From: Zygnema cylindricum
Lineage: Eukaryota; Streptophyta; Zygnematophyceae; Zygnematales; Zygnemataceae
DNA length: 64,000 nt
Direction of reading: 5' to 3'
NCBI GenBank assembly: GCA_037447655.1
Contig: JBBHKE010001038.1
Location: 223,565-287,564, forward strand
Under the pieces are notes generated by a model. The model saw nothing but the letters and a program-made list of their open reading frames with translations. It searched no databases and was not told the origin of the DNA. Positions 10,701 to 23,318 of this stretch are shown here, piece after piece (the first letter of the stretch is position 1; every line of letters begins with the position of its first letter). The position numbers and the translations under genes were made by a program.

Positions 10701-13506
10701 AAAACCAACGCTTAAAGAGTTAGATGAAAAAGAGGGTCAGTCAAGGGCAACACTCGCGGAGTGTCCTTATGACTGCGGAAGGGCTAGTTGGAGTTGAAGG
10801 TCAGATTACACAAAACAAAAGGCACGAGGTGCCTCGATAAAGATGGAGTCGCCAACTATAGAAGAAAATGGGGGCAATGCAAAAAAAAAAGAGCAATAAA
10901 CACAAGCGGCTTTGGAAAATTTAAAGGAAGGTAAGAGAAAAGAAAATTAAAGGAAGGTGAGGTAAAAGGCAAATCACAAGGAAAAGGAGAAAAAAAAGGG
11001 ACCCCACCCAGCAACCGTTAGGAACCAAGGTAACGGATAAGAGACAACCAACAAAAGCTACTCCGGCGAAGGAGACTACAATCGTCCCCTCTAAGGATAC
11101 GACAAAAGACAAGGGCTAATATTGAGGGAATTTATGAGTATGATTGCGACTCGATGTTCTCTAATACATCCTACGATCCCGCTCTTACTGTGTTTTTGGT
11201 GGCTCTCTGTATTACTTCCCTCCTTGTGACCCTCTAAGTGAATTCCCCTCGCTAAATGGACTACAAAAAGGGGAAAATAGGGGGGGCATATCCCTTCCCC
11301 CACTTTTATACTATAGAAACGAGCGTGTGGGGGGGGGGGCATCACTTCCTTCACTTCGTAGACTACGGAAAAGAGCAAGAGGTGGGGCTAGCCGTCTCTC
11401 CCACTTTGTGGATTAGGAGAAGAAAGTACACCTCCTTCATATTGAGAAGGATAGGCCATTGGCAACCAATGTGCAAGATTGGAGAGGCAAACGTGTGGCT
11501 TAGAATCCAACGATTATAAAATAATCATTCTACATCAACAGCCATGATGAAGACCCTAAGACATAACAAGAGGACCCAATTTTAGGTGGTCTTAGAGGCG
11601 ACAATAATTGTAAAGGAGTTGTATGGATATATAATATATCAGTAGATTGACATAAACTATAAAATATTAAGATATGAGGGAGGAGGACTTGAAACAAAAA
11701 AAAAACCCACGCAATAGGGGAAAAAAAAGTGGAATAAGATAAAAAAAGTAGAAGATCTATAAAACGACATGGCCACCGATGTTTAATTTTTAGATTGAGA
11801 AATTTAACGAGAGGATTTGAGGACCCGTCCATAAGAAGGGCCGGGTACGTAAGGGATTTGTGGAGCAATAAACTAGGTAATACAAAGAAAATTCCAATAT
11901 TCAGAAACCACAAAAACGCCACGTAAGGGACAAAAGTAATAGAGTGAGAGCCAAGTGAGAGCCGAAAACCATCGTCTCAAATAAGTGAATTGTATCAGAA
12001 TTTAGGGGACTCAATGCCCTATAAATGTACTCACAATGCCAGTGAAAGTGTGCCTGACCCCATGTGTAAAGCATAAACAGACATTACCATCGTGGGCTTG
12101 AGAGTTATCAAGCTTGGTTATACACATGCATAAAAGGAACTGGAAGGAATTGGATGCAGATAGGAAAAGAATGCCCAACCAAAAAATTTATACCGAGCGA
12201 AATAAGGTATTGAAAAATGTAAGAAATCGGAGGGACATACAACCTTTTGTAAAAGACAACCTTTTGTAGAATACAGGTAATGCTTGAAGCCAAGCGCCAA
12301 CCTGACACCGACAACCTTTTTCAAACGTGGAAGGATCTCTTACCCCCGAAATGTCATTGTGTAGTAATAGCGTATGTCCATGCTTAAAAGCTTTTTAAAG
12401 AACGCTAAGACACCATATTCAAAACGGTTTTAACTAAAATATTTGTTATAATGGCATAACGAGTCAAAATATAATTTTGATAAAATTTTACCATAGCTAC
12501 AAGTATTTTTTGACGGAATTTTAGTAGCATATATGCGTGAAGACTTGACAATGAATTGAAAACATGTTTGGAAAACTCTCAAATATTCCACATAAACGAT
12601 GTATTTGAGGACGACAACATGAACATAGGGAAATTATTATTGGTATTCACACCCTACAATTATTAAGGGATAGGCCTAGAAAATGGGTCGAGCACGTCAC
12701 GAGGATATGCTGGTTGGAAAATTATAACCTACAAAAAAAAATCCCCTAATCTATCACCACATTGAAACTAAGGAAAAGACCTAAGTAACAGTGTCAGAGA
12801 CGCAAAACAATTGACGGAGCAAACCAAAAGTAGCCAAATTTAGGGGAGCTATTTGTTTATGATAGAGTGAGAGGGCCCGAAAGCTTTTTTTTTATGTACA
12901 AAACAAAATCATCATTTAAAAGGTCGATGAGCGATCGCGCAATTTTTATCTATAATGGTGTAATGTTTTTGTCTCTTGTTTGCGAGGTTTCAAGCCCCAA
13001 ATGGTGTCATTGTAACTCTTACTACTTCTTTTATTAGATTGTCAGACTGTCACCAATACTTAGGTCGCAATCATCCCCTTATCAAGGGCGTTTAGTGTTA
13101 GCGCCTACAATTTTTTTTCCATATCATTATGTTTTCTTAAAGAGTTAGAGCCAACTGACGGAATTCGCGAGGTCGCGTTCATCTCAATTATATAATACTC
13201 GTAGTTTAACCACCGGTATCATCATAAGCACTCAAATCTATTAGTTTTTATTTCTAAAACCTTTTCAACGTCAAATGTGATTCATGAATTTTCGTCTTTA
13301 CTTGCTCACTCAACGAAAGTGACAGAACATTCACATGTAGGAAGACGTGAACATACGGTTGGGTAACGTTGGTGTGAATGGTTGAGCGCATGTATGGATC
13401 ACTTTTTTTATCGTGTGTTGGATTTCAACGTTAGACAAAACCACAAGACATTGGTCGGAATCTCACTTTTTTACGTTTGTCAAATTGGTCGCCTTAAGGC
13501 GGACAT
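10701..13506. other. Intergenic DNA without recognised genes
   Basis: Only short frames without family resemblance occur. Visible features are a run of 12 G near 11329-11340, purine-rich stretches at 10,860-11,000 and 11,690-11,760, and AT-rich DNA. It may be old transposon sequence, but I find no paired termini. Confidence 0.4.
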
Positions 13507-13588
13507 CATAATGTTGGAATTCAAGTATTTTCTAGGTCTAGAGATTGCAAAATAAAAAGCAAAATAGTAGATATTGACAGCCTGCCTC

Positions 13589-13646
13589 TAACTCCTCCTC
13601 AAGTCCCCACACTTGTCCCAGTCACTGAAGATTGAAGGAGGAGTTA
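13589..13646 (+). repeat. LTR-A stem-loop, copy A
   Basis: TAACTCCTCCT at 13589-13599 pairs with AGGAGGAGTTA at 13636-13646 around a loop with ACTTGTCCCAGTCACTGAAG. It sits directly before AGCCATGGCTG. The loop is conserved in the other LTR-A copies, while the stem sequence differs between copies. Confidence 0.65.
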
Positions 13647-13727
13647 GCCATGGCTGCCTGTGCTGTCTAGAGGGAGACAGACAGTTGTTTTATAGGATGT
13701 TTTCTCTAAAAGAGAGTTTTGTCAGGT

Positions 13728-13797
13728 CCAGGATTTGATCCTGGTACCTGCCACTTGTCACACCCGCAATAGCCGGTAGTCTTATCCAGATAGTCCA
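13728..13797 (-). other. Antisense tRNA-like block in LTR-A, copy A
   Basis: Read on the minus strand, a GGATAAGACTACCGGC segment is followed about 30 nt later by CCAGGATCAAATCCTGG. The second part is a 5-bp stem with a 7-nt loop, shaped like a tRNA T-arm, and its core GGATCAAATCC differs from the Pol III B box GGTTCGANTCC at two of the defined positions. It is not a full tRNA. Confidence 0.5.
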
Positions 13798-14710
13798 AAT
13801 TGTATTAGATATTAGGAGGTATGATATTTATTTAAATAAATACAATAAGAATAATTCATTTAACTAGAACTATATGCATACTGCATAGAAACAGTTGTGG
13901 AAAGTACGACGTACGGTACGATTACGAAATAAATACCGCGCGGTTTGTTTGACGCCGGAAAGAATACCGCGCAGGTATTTATGACGGCCACGATTGAAAT
14001 CCAAATTTGATCAGACGGCCGCGAAGGATGCCGAGATCGCGGCGTACGATTTTGGCGGTTTGCGATCACCGCCACATTAAGTGACACGTGGTAACACTAC
14101 TTTGGATTGCGGCAACTCCGGAGATTACGGGAACAAATCCGGATATGACACGTGTCGACATTTTCGCCATGTCGTACAATGGCCGTACATAAAGTACACC
14201 GGCACCTGTACTTTTATGTACGATACAGTAATTTGATTGGTGCCGTACTTCAGTAGATAGAGTTTTAGAGAGGGAATAAGACTTAGATAAATTTTGGGTA
14301 GGCAGCTGCCTCTCCCAGAGAGCACCCTGTATAAATGGCAAACTTTGGCCAGCCATAACTATCAATTTACTTGACCATTTTCAGTGATTCTTTTTGCTGC
14401 GGACTCAGGGGAGTCTAGGCTACACATGGGTGTAGTCGGTCAGAGTTTTTGTCTGCCAGGTTGGCTGTATTTCTAAGGGAAAGTCAAAGTGGGTGAATGT
14501 GTCCAAATCTCATATTCTAACTTTGCATTCTGTGGTGGAACTGAGCACACAAAAAGTGTTATTTCACAGGGGTGAATCTATATTGGGGTTCTGACTGTCA
14601 AGGGGTCAGTCACTTGGGTTTATATTAACTTGGAGTCGGCACTATCTAGATTAGCTTCTTTTGGATCTGCATACTCTGAGAGCCAATGGAGGTCTCAGAG
14701 TTTCACATAA

Positions 14711-16460
14711 CTTTGTTCGTTACTAAAGTAATATGATAAAAGTTAAGTCTAAGGCCATAAGTGACCACAATCGTCGACACCGTGGGGAGCTTCTATATGA
14801 AGTCCTTGTTTTTAAATCCAGGTTTCATTTGGACGATTTAGAATCAGACCATTGGTTCGTGGCCGTTTTCTGCGTAGGATTGCAACTCTTTTAGGAGTCA
14901 TCATTTTTGGATCGAACGACTCATACTCAATCCATTGATTCATGACCCTCTTCGTCGGGGGAGGACAACTCTCGTAGGTCGCGCGGACTACTTGGGTAAT
15001 TTGGTGCTTAACCCACAAACTATCCCATGTATAACTTTGGTGCATAACCAATCGACTATCTCATGGAGAAATTTGAGAACCGACCATAGAGAACGACTTA
15101 GGACATCAATGGGTTTTTGTGACCATAAAATAGGGTCCACAAAAAAAATCACATTTCTCGGCATCGTATTGGGTTTTGAAAATCATGCAAAATTAATGTA
15201 AAAAGGGAAACGAAATCATTGTCTTGAGAAACAAAAAATTCGTGGAAGTTTGCGGCTACGACAGTAAAAAGGGACCTTTAAGGCTTGAGAGGTTGGGCCT
15301 TCATGTTGCTCATAGGGTATTCGAGCACTTACCCTATGGGATATATAAGGTCGTTGACTACTGGGCAAAGCTTTCTAATAATGTTATGTTGATACAGTCT
15401 TGAATTTAACAGCCGCGTTGTTAATGCCAATCTATCTTTCGACATGAATATTGTAGCTAATCTGCAATAACACCCACAATTCCATCTATAATGCCCACTA
15501 ATTATAACTTTTAATTTTGAATAACACCACAAATCTATAGCCTGGCTTTTTTCAACATTAGAAGATAGAGTGCATCTTTTTTGTTTGGTTTATGGATGTC
15601 ATTCCATCAAAGTTTGTCATATTTTAGAGCATTAAATTTCAACGTGCAAAATCCAAAATCAATTAAAATAGATCTTCAATCCATCCAAAAGCATTTCCAT
15701 GCCTCGCTAATTTTTGCCGAATTTGTATGGTCATTGAGGCAGTTTTCATTTTCTAAAAACACCGCTAGAATTTGGCGTGTATTTTTGGTTCATAACGGAA
15801 ATTTATTTAATATTATAATACTCATGGGTCGAATATGCTTTTAAACTGTTAAGAAGTCGAGAGGGCTTGATAATATATACTCAAGATGTTTCAAAGACTC
15901 GATTTGAAAGTGTTTTTAAACATACATTTGGTGGTAGTTAACAAAAATAAGTTATATGTCAAATAAATTCAATTTTTTCTTGCAAGTCACATTAATCCAA
16001 AAGATTTTTCAATAATTGGAACAACAACATCGACAAAGTGAATTTTTGCCAAACATTTTTTGAGGTATAAGCTTATAAAAATGACAAATGACACAAAAAA
16101 ATGGGAAACAAATATCTCATTGAAATTGGTATTCACGAAAAACACTTTCTTATATGAACAAATGGGTTGCTTTGCCACTACTGGAAATAGTAAACTAAAA
16201 TATGCTTGAATGTGACATCAGCTTTGTTGTACTCGTTTGTTACTCTCATTTGCTCTTATTGTCTTACTCTCTATTTTCTGTTCTCCTCACTTATTTTCAT
16301 ACAATGTAGAATGGTCATATTTATTTTCCAGATCCATGGAATTAGTACACATTTGTACGAAATACACAATTATGTGCATGTTGACTTTTGCGACCGAAAG
16401 AATATAGAACAATTGAATGCATCTATCACTTCTATAAATAATATTTTTTTTGGTCCCGCT
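14711..16460. other. Intergenic DNA without recognised genes
   Basis: AT-rich sequence lies between the solo LTR and the first Harbinger-like MITE. No frame resembles a known family, and I see no long repeats. Confidence 0.4.
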
Positions 16461-16463
16461 TAA

Positions 16464-17177
16464 GGGTGAAGTTCCATTACGACATTCTGTAATCGTACGG
16501 CCAACATTACAGGATCCTACACTTTGAACGAAGTTCCATTGCGCAGAGTTTGTAATCCACGTGTTTGCAAAAGAGTGGCGCCACGTAACTATAGATTTGA
16601 TATTGAAAATTGTCAATGATTTTCACACCGACCAAAAATCTCCATTTGCGTACCATGTACGTGCGTACCAGGTCATCGTGCAACACAAAGAGACGCCTTG
16701 TCAGATACCACCTCATTTTTTTAGGGTTCCTGTTTTTTCGCGTGACGAATGAGCGTTGCTAGAAATAGTGTGACGAATGGGCGCTAATAGAAATAGCGCG
16801 ACGAAAGTGCGTTACGACATTTTGTTTGTATTTTCTGTTGGATTTTTGAATGCGTATATCGTGTGCGAAATTTTTTGATTTCCGTTGGTTGCCATCTTGA
16901 CACGTATGCTCATTATCCAGCGTGTCGCGGCTCAATTTTTTCTGTAATTGGTGATGTACCTCGCGAGGTACATCACCAATTACAGAAACTTTCGAAGCGA
17001 ATGCTTCGCGAAAAAATATCCAACGGTCATTGTTAACTCCCAGACTTTTGGAGAATATTGGCAAGATTCTTTGTAATGTTGTTTTCCTAATAAAAACAAA
17101 ATAATAGGTACGGCGTAGTACGAAGAGGTCCGAATTCCTGTAAACAACCTCACTTTTCGTCTAATGGAACTTCACCC
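16464..17177 (+). mobile_element. PIF/Harbinger (Tourist)-like MITE 1, TSD TAA
   Basis: The termini are inverted: GGGTGAAGTTCCATTA at the left and TAATGGAACTTCACCC at the right. The flanks carry the 3-bp repeat TAA (16461-16463 and 17178-17180). A GGG...CCC terminus with a TWA target is the hallmark of PIF/Harbinger elements. The 714-bp interior holds no transposase. It contains a roughly 28-bp repeat (GTGACGAATGRGCG...AGAAATA) about 2.5 times at 16740-16815, and the 50-nt palindrome. Confidence 0.85.
16939..16988. repeat. 50-nt perfect palindrome
   Basis: The left arm is 16939-16963 and ends GTACCTCG; the right arm, starting at 16964, is its exact reverse complement with no spacer. It lies near the middle of MITE 1. 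The related MITE 2 has only one arm-like segment (CAATTACAGAAA near 42180), so the palindrome seems to be a later change. Confidence 0.9.
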
Positions 17178-17180
17178 TAA

Positions 17181-18324
17181 GCCACACAAAACCAGAAAAT
17201 TGTCCCGTAAAGTCGCATAAAACCAAAGTATCATTCAAGTGTGATCTACCATATTATGCTGACGTGGCGATATGTCGCTTCGCATCGCGTCGCCACACCG
17301 TTTGCTAAACATCGTCACGTATCTCATCATTATAACGAATGACCGATGTACATCGTCTTCCGCACATCGTACGCACTGTGCGATCGGGAGCGAGAACTCA
17401 AACCTACACAAAGTTGCGTTCAACTATTGGGTACGGTACTCGCAGGTTGAGTACAGACGTACAGTTGTTGCAGAGCAATGACGTGATCCATCCAATTCAA
17501 ACTGTTTTGTACCGTTTGCCAAAAAATTGACGGTGACAAGACGGTGATTGTACACATACCTTCACTTCAGTACTGTGATTCTGTGAACAAATGTACAGGA
17601 GACTCCACTTTCGTGACAATTTGTACAGTCAAGGTACAGTACAGTACTGTACTTTTTCGTAGTGTTTATTAATTTATTTATGAGCTTGCGATCGCTGTCG
17701 GCTGTTCCCTTTCGTTGGTTATCTGTACGGTGAGCGTCTTCCGGCGTTGGATACCGTACTTGGATACGGTACTTAGATGTCTGACGTACCGAACGGGATG
17801 ACGTATGCATGGGCTCCTACCAGAATCCAGATGCCACAAATTCAAAGTGAATTCTCAATTCTCTCACACATGACATGCCGAACTTCATATGCCATAGAAG
17901 TGTCACACGGTTCCGTATGTCCCCTGGTACAGCACTGTAGTGGTGTACCTTTACCGGGGCAGGTTTCGCTATGTTCATCTAAAACGTGTGTTACACCATA
18001 TGCATGCGGCACCGATTATTTGCTGCACCTGCTGCCGAACTTACTGACCTTGCCAAAGATTCTTTCGTGGATCGTTTCCACCTTCAGCAACAGCAAAGAA
18101 ACACCTGCAGAGCCCGAGAGAGAGAAAGGGAGAGAGAGAGAGCGGGAGAGCGAGTGAGAAGAGTGTGTGAGAGAGGGGGTGCGTGTGTGTGAGAGAGGGA
18201 GGAAGAGAGAGAGAGAGGGTGTGAGAGAGGGAGTGCCATAGAGGCAGAAAGGTGATCATGCGGGCGTAGGGCGTGAGCCCCTTGCAGCAGAGGGCAGTAG
18301 TCCCTTCGAGCGAGGGGAACAAGC
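17181..18324 (+). promoter_or_regulatory. Upstream region and GA-rich leader of the RLCK gene
   Basis: No coding DNA is recognised. A dense GTAC stretch at 17630-17655 forms a small palindrome (ACAGTACTGT). From about 18108 to 18235 the strand is an imperfect GA microsatellite, probably in the 5' UTR. GA repeats of this kind are bound by plant BBR/BPC factors. The TSS was not located. Confidence 0.45.
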
Positions 18325-21300
18325 ATGGGTTGTTTTGGCTGTTTTGGTGGTGACGAGAAACCAGTCACACCACAGAAAAAGAAAGAGACTGTAATAGAAG
18401 AACAACCTCCTCCCGTTTTACAGAAAATCCCTTCGGTTACAATACCAGGTCTTTTTCGTTTTTTCTTTATCATTTTTGTTTTTTTCTTCCAAGCCGGTTG
18501 TACTGCTTACACTTCTCATCCGTTGGACTTATTTTTTTTTTTCTATTTTTTTTTTATTTATTTCCTTAATGAATGCCTTTGGTTTTTTAAGACAATGCGG
18601 TCATGTCTCATCATTCCGTTGCTATTGTCTGGTAGTAATTTTAGGTCAATGCGATTGAAGAATCAAACTAAGTATATCTAGTTGGTTTTTAAGCGTGCAA
18701 TCTAGCGGTTTCTATAAGGATGTGGTTTCCTAAATGACGATACAAAGAGATCATTTGAGTTTGCAAAGGTTGAGAAACTCTTTGAATTGCCTCTCTCTTT
18801 CCAATATGTCAATATTGTTTAGGTCAGTCATTACGTTTTTCTGGAATTTGATTGAAATATGAAGATTTTCCTAATATCCTGCCTTCGTTCTGTTTTTTTT
18901 TTCTTAAATGGTTACAATTGGGGTATCTTTTTGCAGCACCACCTCCCCTGCCTGTCGAGCATAATGAACCAGTGTCAGTGAATGGAAACCTTGCCGCAGT
19001 TGCTCCTATCGACCCTCCAATAGACGTCGGATCAGATGACGATATGCCAAAGATGCCAATTCCCTCTCCTCGGTCAGAGGCTTCTTCTCAGGCTCATACA
19101 GAAGGCGACATAGATGCTGAGAGTCTTATTGCACAACTTAATCCCCTCAATACTGGTCTTCCAAACGCTCCCATAGCAGCACAGACATTCACGTTCAAGG
19201 AGCTTGAGCGTGCCACAAAGAATTTCTCCCAGAATAACTTTATTGGTGAAGGGGGATTTGGCAGAGTTTACAAAGGCAAGCTTGAATCTACAGGGCAGGT
19301 GGGTCAGCAATGCAGATGGATATGTACACTCGACTGTAGTTAGGTGTTTTACATTTTGAAAAGCTTTTTTTCTGTTGACGATGACATGTTTGTAAAGTGG
19401 ATATTCATCACTGTGAATTTTGTATAGTTTTCTTATGCTTGTTTTATAGGTTTCTGCACTAAGCTACTGGAAAACGCATGGAGGCTGTTTTCGAATGGTA
19501 GCTCGGTTGTTATTCCCGATTAGCTAAAGCTTGGATTTTTGGGTTTTGTGTACAGATTGTGGCTGTGAAGCAACTAGATAGGAATGGTTTGCAGGGAAAC
19601 CGTGAGTTTCTGGTGGAGGTTTTGATGCTGAGCCTCTTGCATCACCCTAACCTTGTAAACCTTATCGGCTATTGTGCCGACGGGGATCAACGAGTATTGG
19701 TGTACGAGTTCATGCATCATGGATGTTTGGAGGATCATCTTCATGGTTAGTTTTTCAACTCAATCTTTCTGGGGTATGTTTGCGGATCGTTGCCACCGTC
19801 AGCTCTTTGGTTTAGGTCATTCAGTTAATGCTTTATATGATTTGATTAATGAACGCCATTTTTTGTTTTAGGTTTTCCTTTGATATGATTTTGATTGAAA
19901 CTTTCTCTAGGTCTACTTCGAAGGAATATGTTGTCCTTGCTGCAGAAGCAAAGGAACTGTGGCAATTGGCTGTGACTAGACTATAAAGTCCTCAGAACCT
20001 GATTACTTGCCTTGTTAAAAGTAGAGCTAGCTTATACTTGTCGACTGTACTTGCTGCAAGCTTGGAAACTGGAATCTTTCCTTCTCTTTCTCCCGTCTAC
20101 TGGCTCCTTCTTCTAACCAACTTCATTGTTGTCATACTCATGTAGGATAGCCCGTATCTCTCATGGGTGTGAGCTGATGTTTTGTTCTTGTTGGACATTA
20201 AGCACTGTCAACTCTTTTAAATGGATATCTTTAAGAGTATGATATGATTTTCCATTTTACTGTCGCAGATTTACCTGAAAACAAGGAGCCTTTGGACTGG
20301 AACACTCGAATGAAGGTTGCTGCTGGAGCTGCAAGGGGCCTTGAGTACCTTCACGACAAAGCTAATCCCCCTGTTATTTATCGCGATTTTAAGTCTTCAA
20401 ACATTTTGCTAGATGAAAACTGGCACCCGAAGCTTTCTGATTTTGGCCTTGCCAAGCTTGGACCTGTGGGTGACAAGACACACGTTTCTACTCGTGTTAT
20501 GGGAACATATGGTTATTGTGCTCCTGAATATGCGATGACTGGACAGCTTACGTTGAAGAGCGACGTGTACAGCTTTGGTGTTGTTCTGTTGGAGCTCATC
20601 ACGGGCCGAAAGGCTATTGATAACTCTCGGGGTCAAGGGGAGCACAATCTTGTTGCGTGGGTGAGTACGCTGAGAATTCCCAGTCTAGTTTATTTGATTT
20701 CTATTTTGTATGGTTTCACGCTCCGCGTTTCGTTGCATTTCGGTTAGATTTGCTTTCACTGGTTCTTGCCCTGGCCGGGAGACTTTTCTTGTTTCTTATT
20801 GCTAGACAGTTTAACCAGCAGTTTTTCCCGTCGGGTAACCTCTATTTTTTCCAGTGTTATGTGGTCCTTGGCCCCTTTTCTCTAATATGGTAGTCATTTA
20901 TGCGGAGAAGGGGAACATTTGGCAAGTTTGTGAAGTAGGCAAGGTGTTGACATTGCATCAGCAATGTCTTTATACCATTGAAGGATTTGTAGGAAATTCA
21001 AGTCTACATTATGGCCATTTTGGATGGAGCTCACAGGCTTCTCTTGTCATTCTTAATAAGCCAGATACTGCTTCTCTAAACCTAACCAGCACAATCACTC
21101 GCCTTTCCTACGGGATCGTCATTTGACAGCATTGTCTTTTGTCTCGCAGGCCCGCCCATTGTTTAAAGATCGCAGGAAGTTTCCTTCTATGTCAGATCCC
21201 CTTCTTCGAGGACGTTATCCTATGAGAGGTTTGTATCAGGCCCTTGCGGTGGCTGCAATGTGCCTACAGGAACAAGCCAGTGTTCGTCCTCTTATTGGAG

Positions 21301-23318
21301 ATGTAGTAACGGCTCTCAGCTACCTCGCAGCACAGAACTACGATCCTAACAGCCAGCCAAGCTCAAGGTAAGTGTTTAATTCTTCTGGAGTTTGATTGTA
21401 GTTTAATAATTGTAGAGACTCGTTTCTCGTGTCTGATGATGCAGATGATGTTATTTTTGCTGGCAGTTGCTTGTAAATCAGCATTATGTTGTATCTTCAA
21501 ACTCTGGTCCCAATGTGCGATTATGAATGAATGACTATCTTTAGGTAGAAATTTACATTCCGTGTAAAATAGTCACTGTGGTTGATGTGATAGTCTTCTT
21601 TATTGGAGCTTCAGTTGGGTTTCCAAGGTAGCAGTTAAGTATACATTTTCGGGAGCTGTGTGGAGTTGGCCAAAGGTATCGTATTGTGAAAATAATGTGT
21701 CAAACTTTTTTTGTCTAGTTTGCAGCTTGTACAAGGAGATGTGGAAGGCTGTCTGGAATCTTCCTGGGCTGGCTGATTTTGGGTAAAGTTAGAAAGGCAG
21801 GCAGTTGAGAGGGTTCCTTTTTGGAAGACTGCCTTTTTAGTGATGGTGACTATTTTGGTGACTGCTTGAGATGGGTTAAGTTAAGTGGCACATTAGGAAA
21901 TTGCTGAAAGTTACTGGAGTGGATTAAAAGGTCAGCAATGACTATGTCCTTCACATTTTCTCCTGTCTGCAGAAAATGCTTGCTTGTAGGTTTGCAGCCT
22001 TGTTTTGTTAGCTGGAACCTGGTGGTCATGGATTTGTTGCTTTGCCTTTCTAACACGTTTTCCTGCAACAAGGGTGTCGTTCCTTGCTTTTTTTCTCTCC
22101 CTGTGGATGAATGAAGTGTTTGACTCAGTAGTAATCTTGTTTGTAGATTATTATAGAGTTTTCACAGAGCTATAATTTATTTTGAGTTTATTGGATTGCC
22201 TGGCTGTACAATGGCAGTGCTGTACTAACAAGAATACTAACTTTTTCTCAGTGGATGGGATGCCCTTTCAAGCTGATCGTTCTGTTGTAATTTTTGCAGT
22301 GATTGAGGTTATGTCATAAGTTTGTCTCGTAATTCATGAGGTTTGGTGGTAGTTTGTGTATCATAAAAGATTTCGATCATCACGTGTCCACATTACTCGT
22401 ACCCTGTGTATTGTCTGTACTATTGGAATTCAGATATCCTTGAGCAAATGATTTGTTCACTTTCTTCAAGTAAAGAACTATTGTCTAAATATCGTGATAA
22501 TCTTGTTGAGGATATATTGGATCAATGTATCGACTATCAGCTTCTAGAGAAGGTTATCGGTCCATGTATAGTAGCGACTAAGTATTTTTGTCTTTTTTTT
22601 CCGTCAACACGCTAAACTGGTCAAATAGCAGCCTGTTCAAAAGTTTGTTCAAATGTTCTAAGCATAAGGCCATGTTGTACGTCTAATGTTGTCTTCTCCT
22701 CCTTTTGAATTTGTTTGCATTTTCCATGGCCGTAACTAATATTTGGAAATCACGTTAATATGACTTAATCTAAATGTGTTTTTGTGTTGCCGTCAGCTCT
22801 GTTGGACTCTCTTTTGCATTATATTTACTTAGATAGAAGCAGTGGTAGCTTCAATGGTGTACTTGTACAAGTTCTGTGGTAGAAACTTTGCTCTCACAAG
22901 CTTACTGAGGAGCTATGGGGAAGTTTTGAGAAGCTCTCTTCTCTCTGTTCTTTATTAATGGGCTTGACTCCTCATTTGTGGTCTGGCTGCCAGGTTTGCT
23001 CCGGGCACACCTTCACATGAGAGGGAAATGAGGAGAAGCTCGCGCTCTCCTGGAATGGGAAGACTGCGTGGATCACCGCTAGGAACTTCTCCAAGAAACT
23101 CACCAGATATGAGGCCAAGAGGCCCACGAAACTCCCCGGATCTTCGACCAGGGAGGGGCAAAGACAGCGACGAGCGAGCAGGTTCGATGAGTCCAACCAC
23201 ATCAAGGGGATACAGAGAGTCTCCTGTGAAGGGAAGACTCCCTCCAGGAAACAATCAGAAAGGGGCAGGTGGAGAACCTGGGAGTCGTGGTTGGGGAGAG
23301 AATTGGCGAGAGAGATGA
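18325..23318 (+). CDS. PBS1-like receptor-like cytoplasmic kinase (RLCK VII type), 6 exons, 536 aa
   Basis: Exons: 18325-18448, 18937-19298, 19556-19745, 20269-20660, 21150-21367, 22994-23318; total 1611 nt, all introns GT-AG and frame kept. The N-terminus MGCFGCFG has Gly2 for myristoylation and Cys3/Cys6 for palmitoylation, so plasma-membrane anchoring is expected. The kinase domain runs from about residue 138 to 416: glycine loop GEGGFG (145-150), Lys167 in VAVK, alphaC Glu183, catalytic YRDFKSSN with Asp265 (an RD kinase), DFG 283-285 and the activation loop [13 protein letters not shown]. All catalytic residues are present. The C-terminal tail (429-536) is basic and Ser-Pro rich, with PRNSPDMRP and PRNSPDLRP as a near repeat. 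Family members relay signals from surface receptors in immunity and growth; the exact receptor is unknown. Intron 5 is long (1626 bp). Confidence 0.94.
19911..19985 (+). pseudogene. Possible copia RNase H fragment in RLCK intron 3
   Basis: The short translation [20 protein letters not shown] resembles the copia RNase H block that normally reads ST-x-AEY-x-A-x(3)-A-x-KE-x2-WL. It lies in intron 3 (19746-20268) and has no other copia sequence around it. The length is only about 25 codons, so this is a weak call. Confidence 0.3.

Larger units (their letters stand above)
13512..14705 (+). mobile_element. Solo LTR of copia family A, TSD CATAA
   Basis: It starts TGTTGGAATTC and ends GGTCTCAGAGTTTCA, flanked by a perfect 5-bp direct repeat CATAA at 13507-13511 and 14706-14710. 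The internal order matches the other family copies in this window: TTTTCTAGGTCT near the start, the stem-loop at 13589-13646, GCCATGGCT, the antisense tRNA-like block at 13728-13797, and the GTAC-rich segment. No internal coding DNA remains, as expected after LTR-LTR recombination. Confidence 0.88.

Noticed and set aside
13728-13797. Genuine tRNA gene
   Set aside because: Only T-arm and weak D-arm resemblance; no acceptor stem or anticodon arm could be folded by eye.
18041-18473. Minus-strand frames of 93 and 129 aa
   Set aside because: They are translations of the GA-rich leader and the first RLCK exon on the wrong strand, with low-complexity Ser/Leu content.
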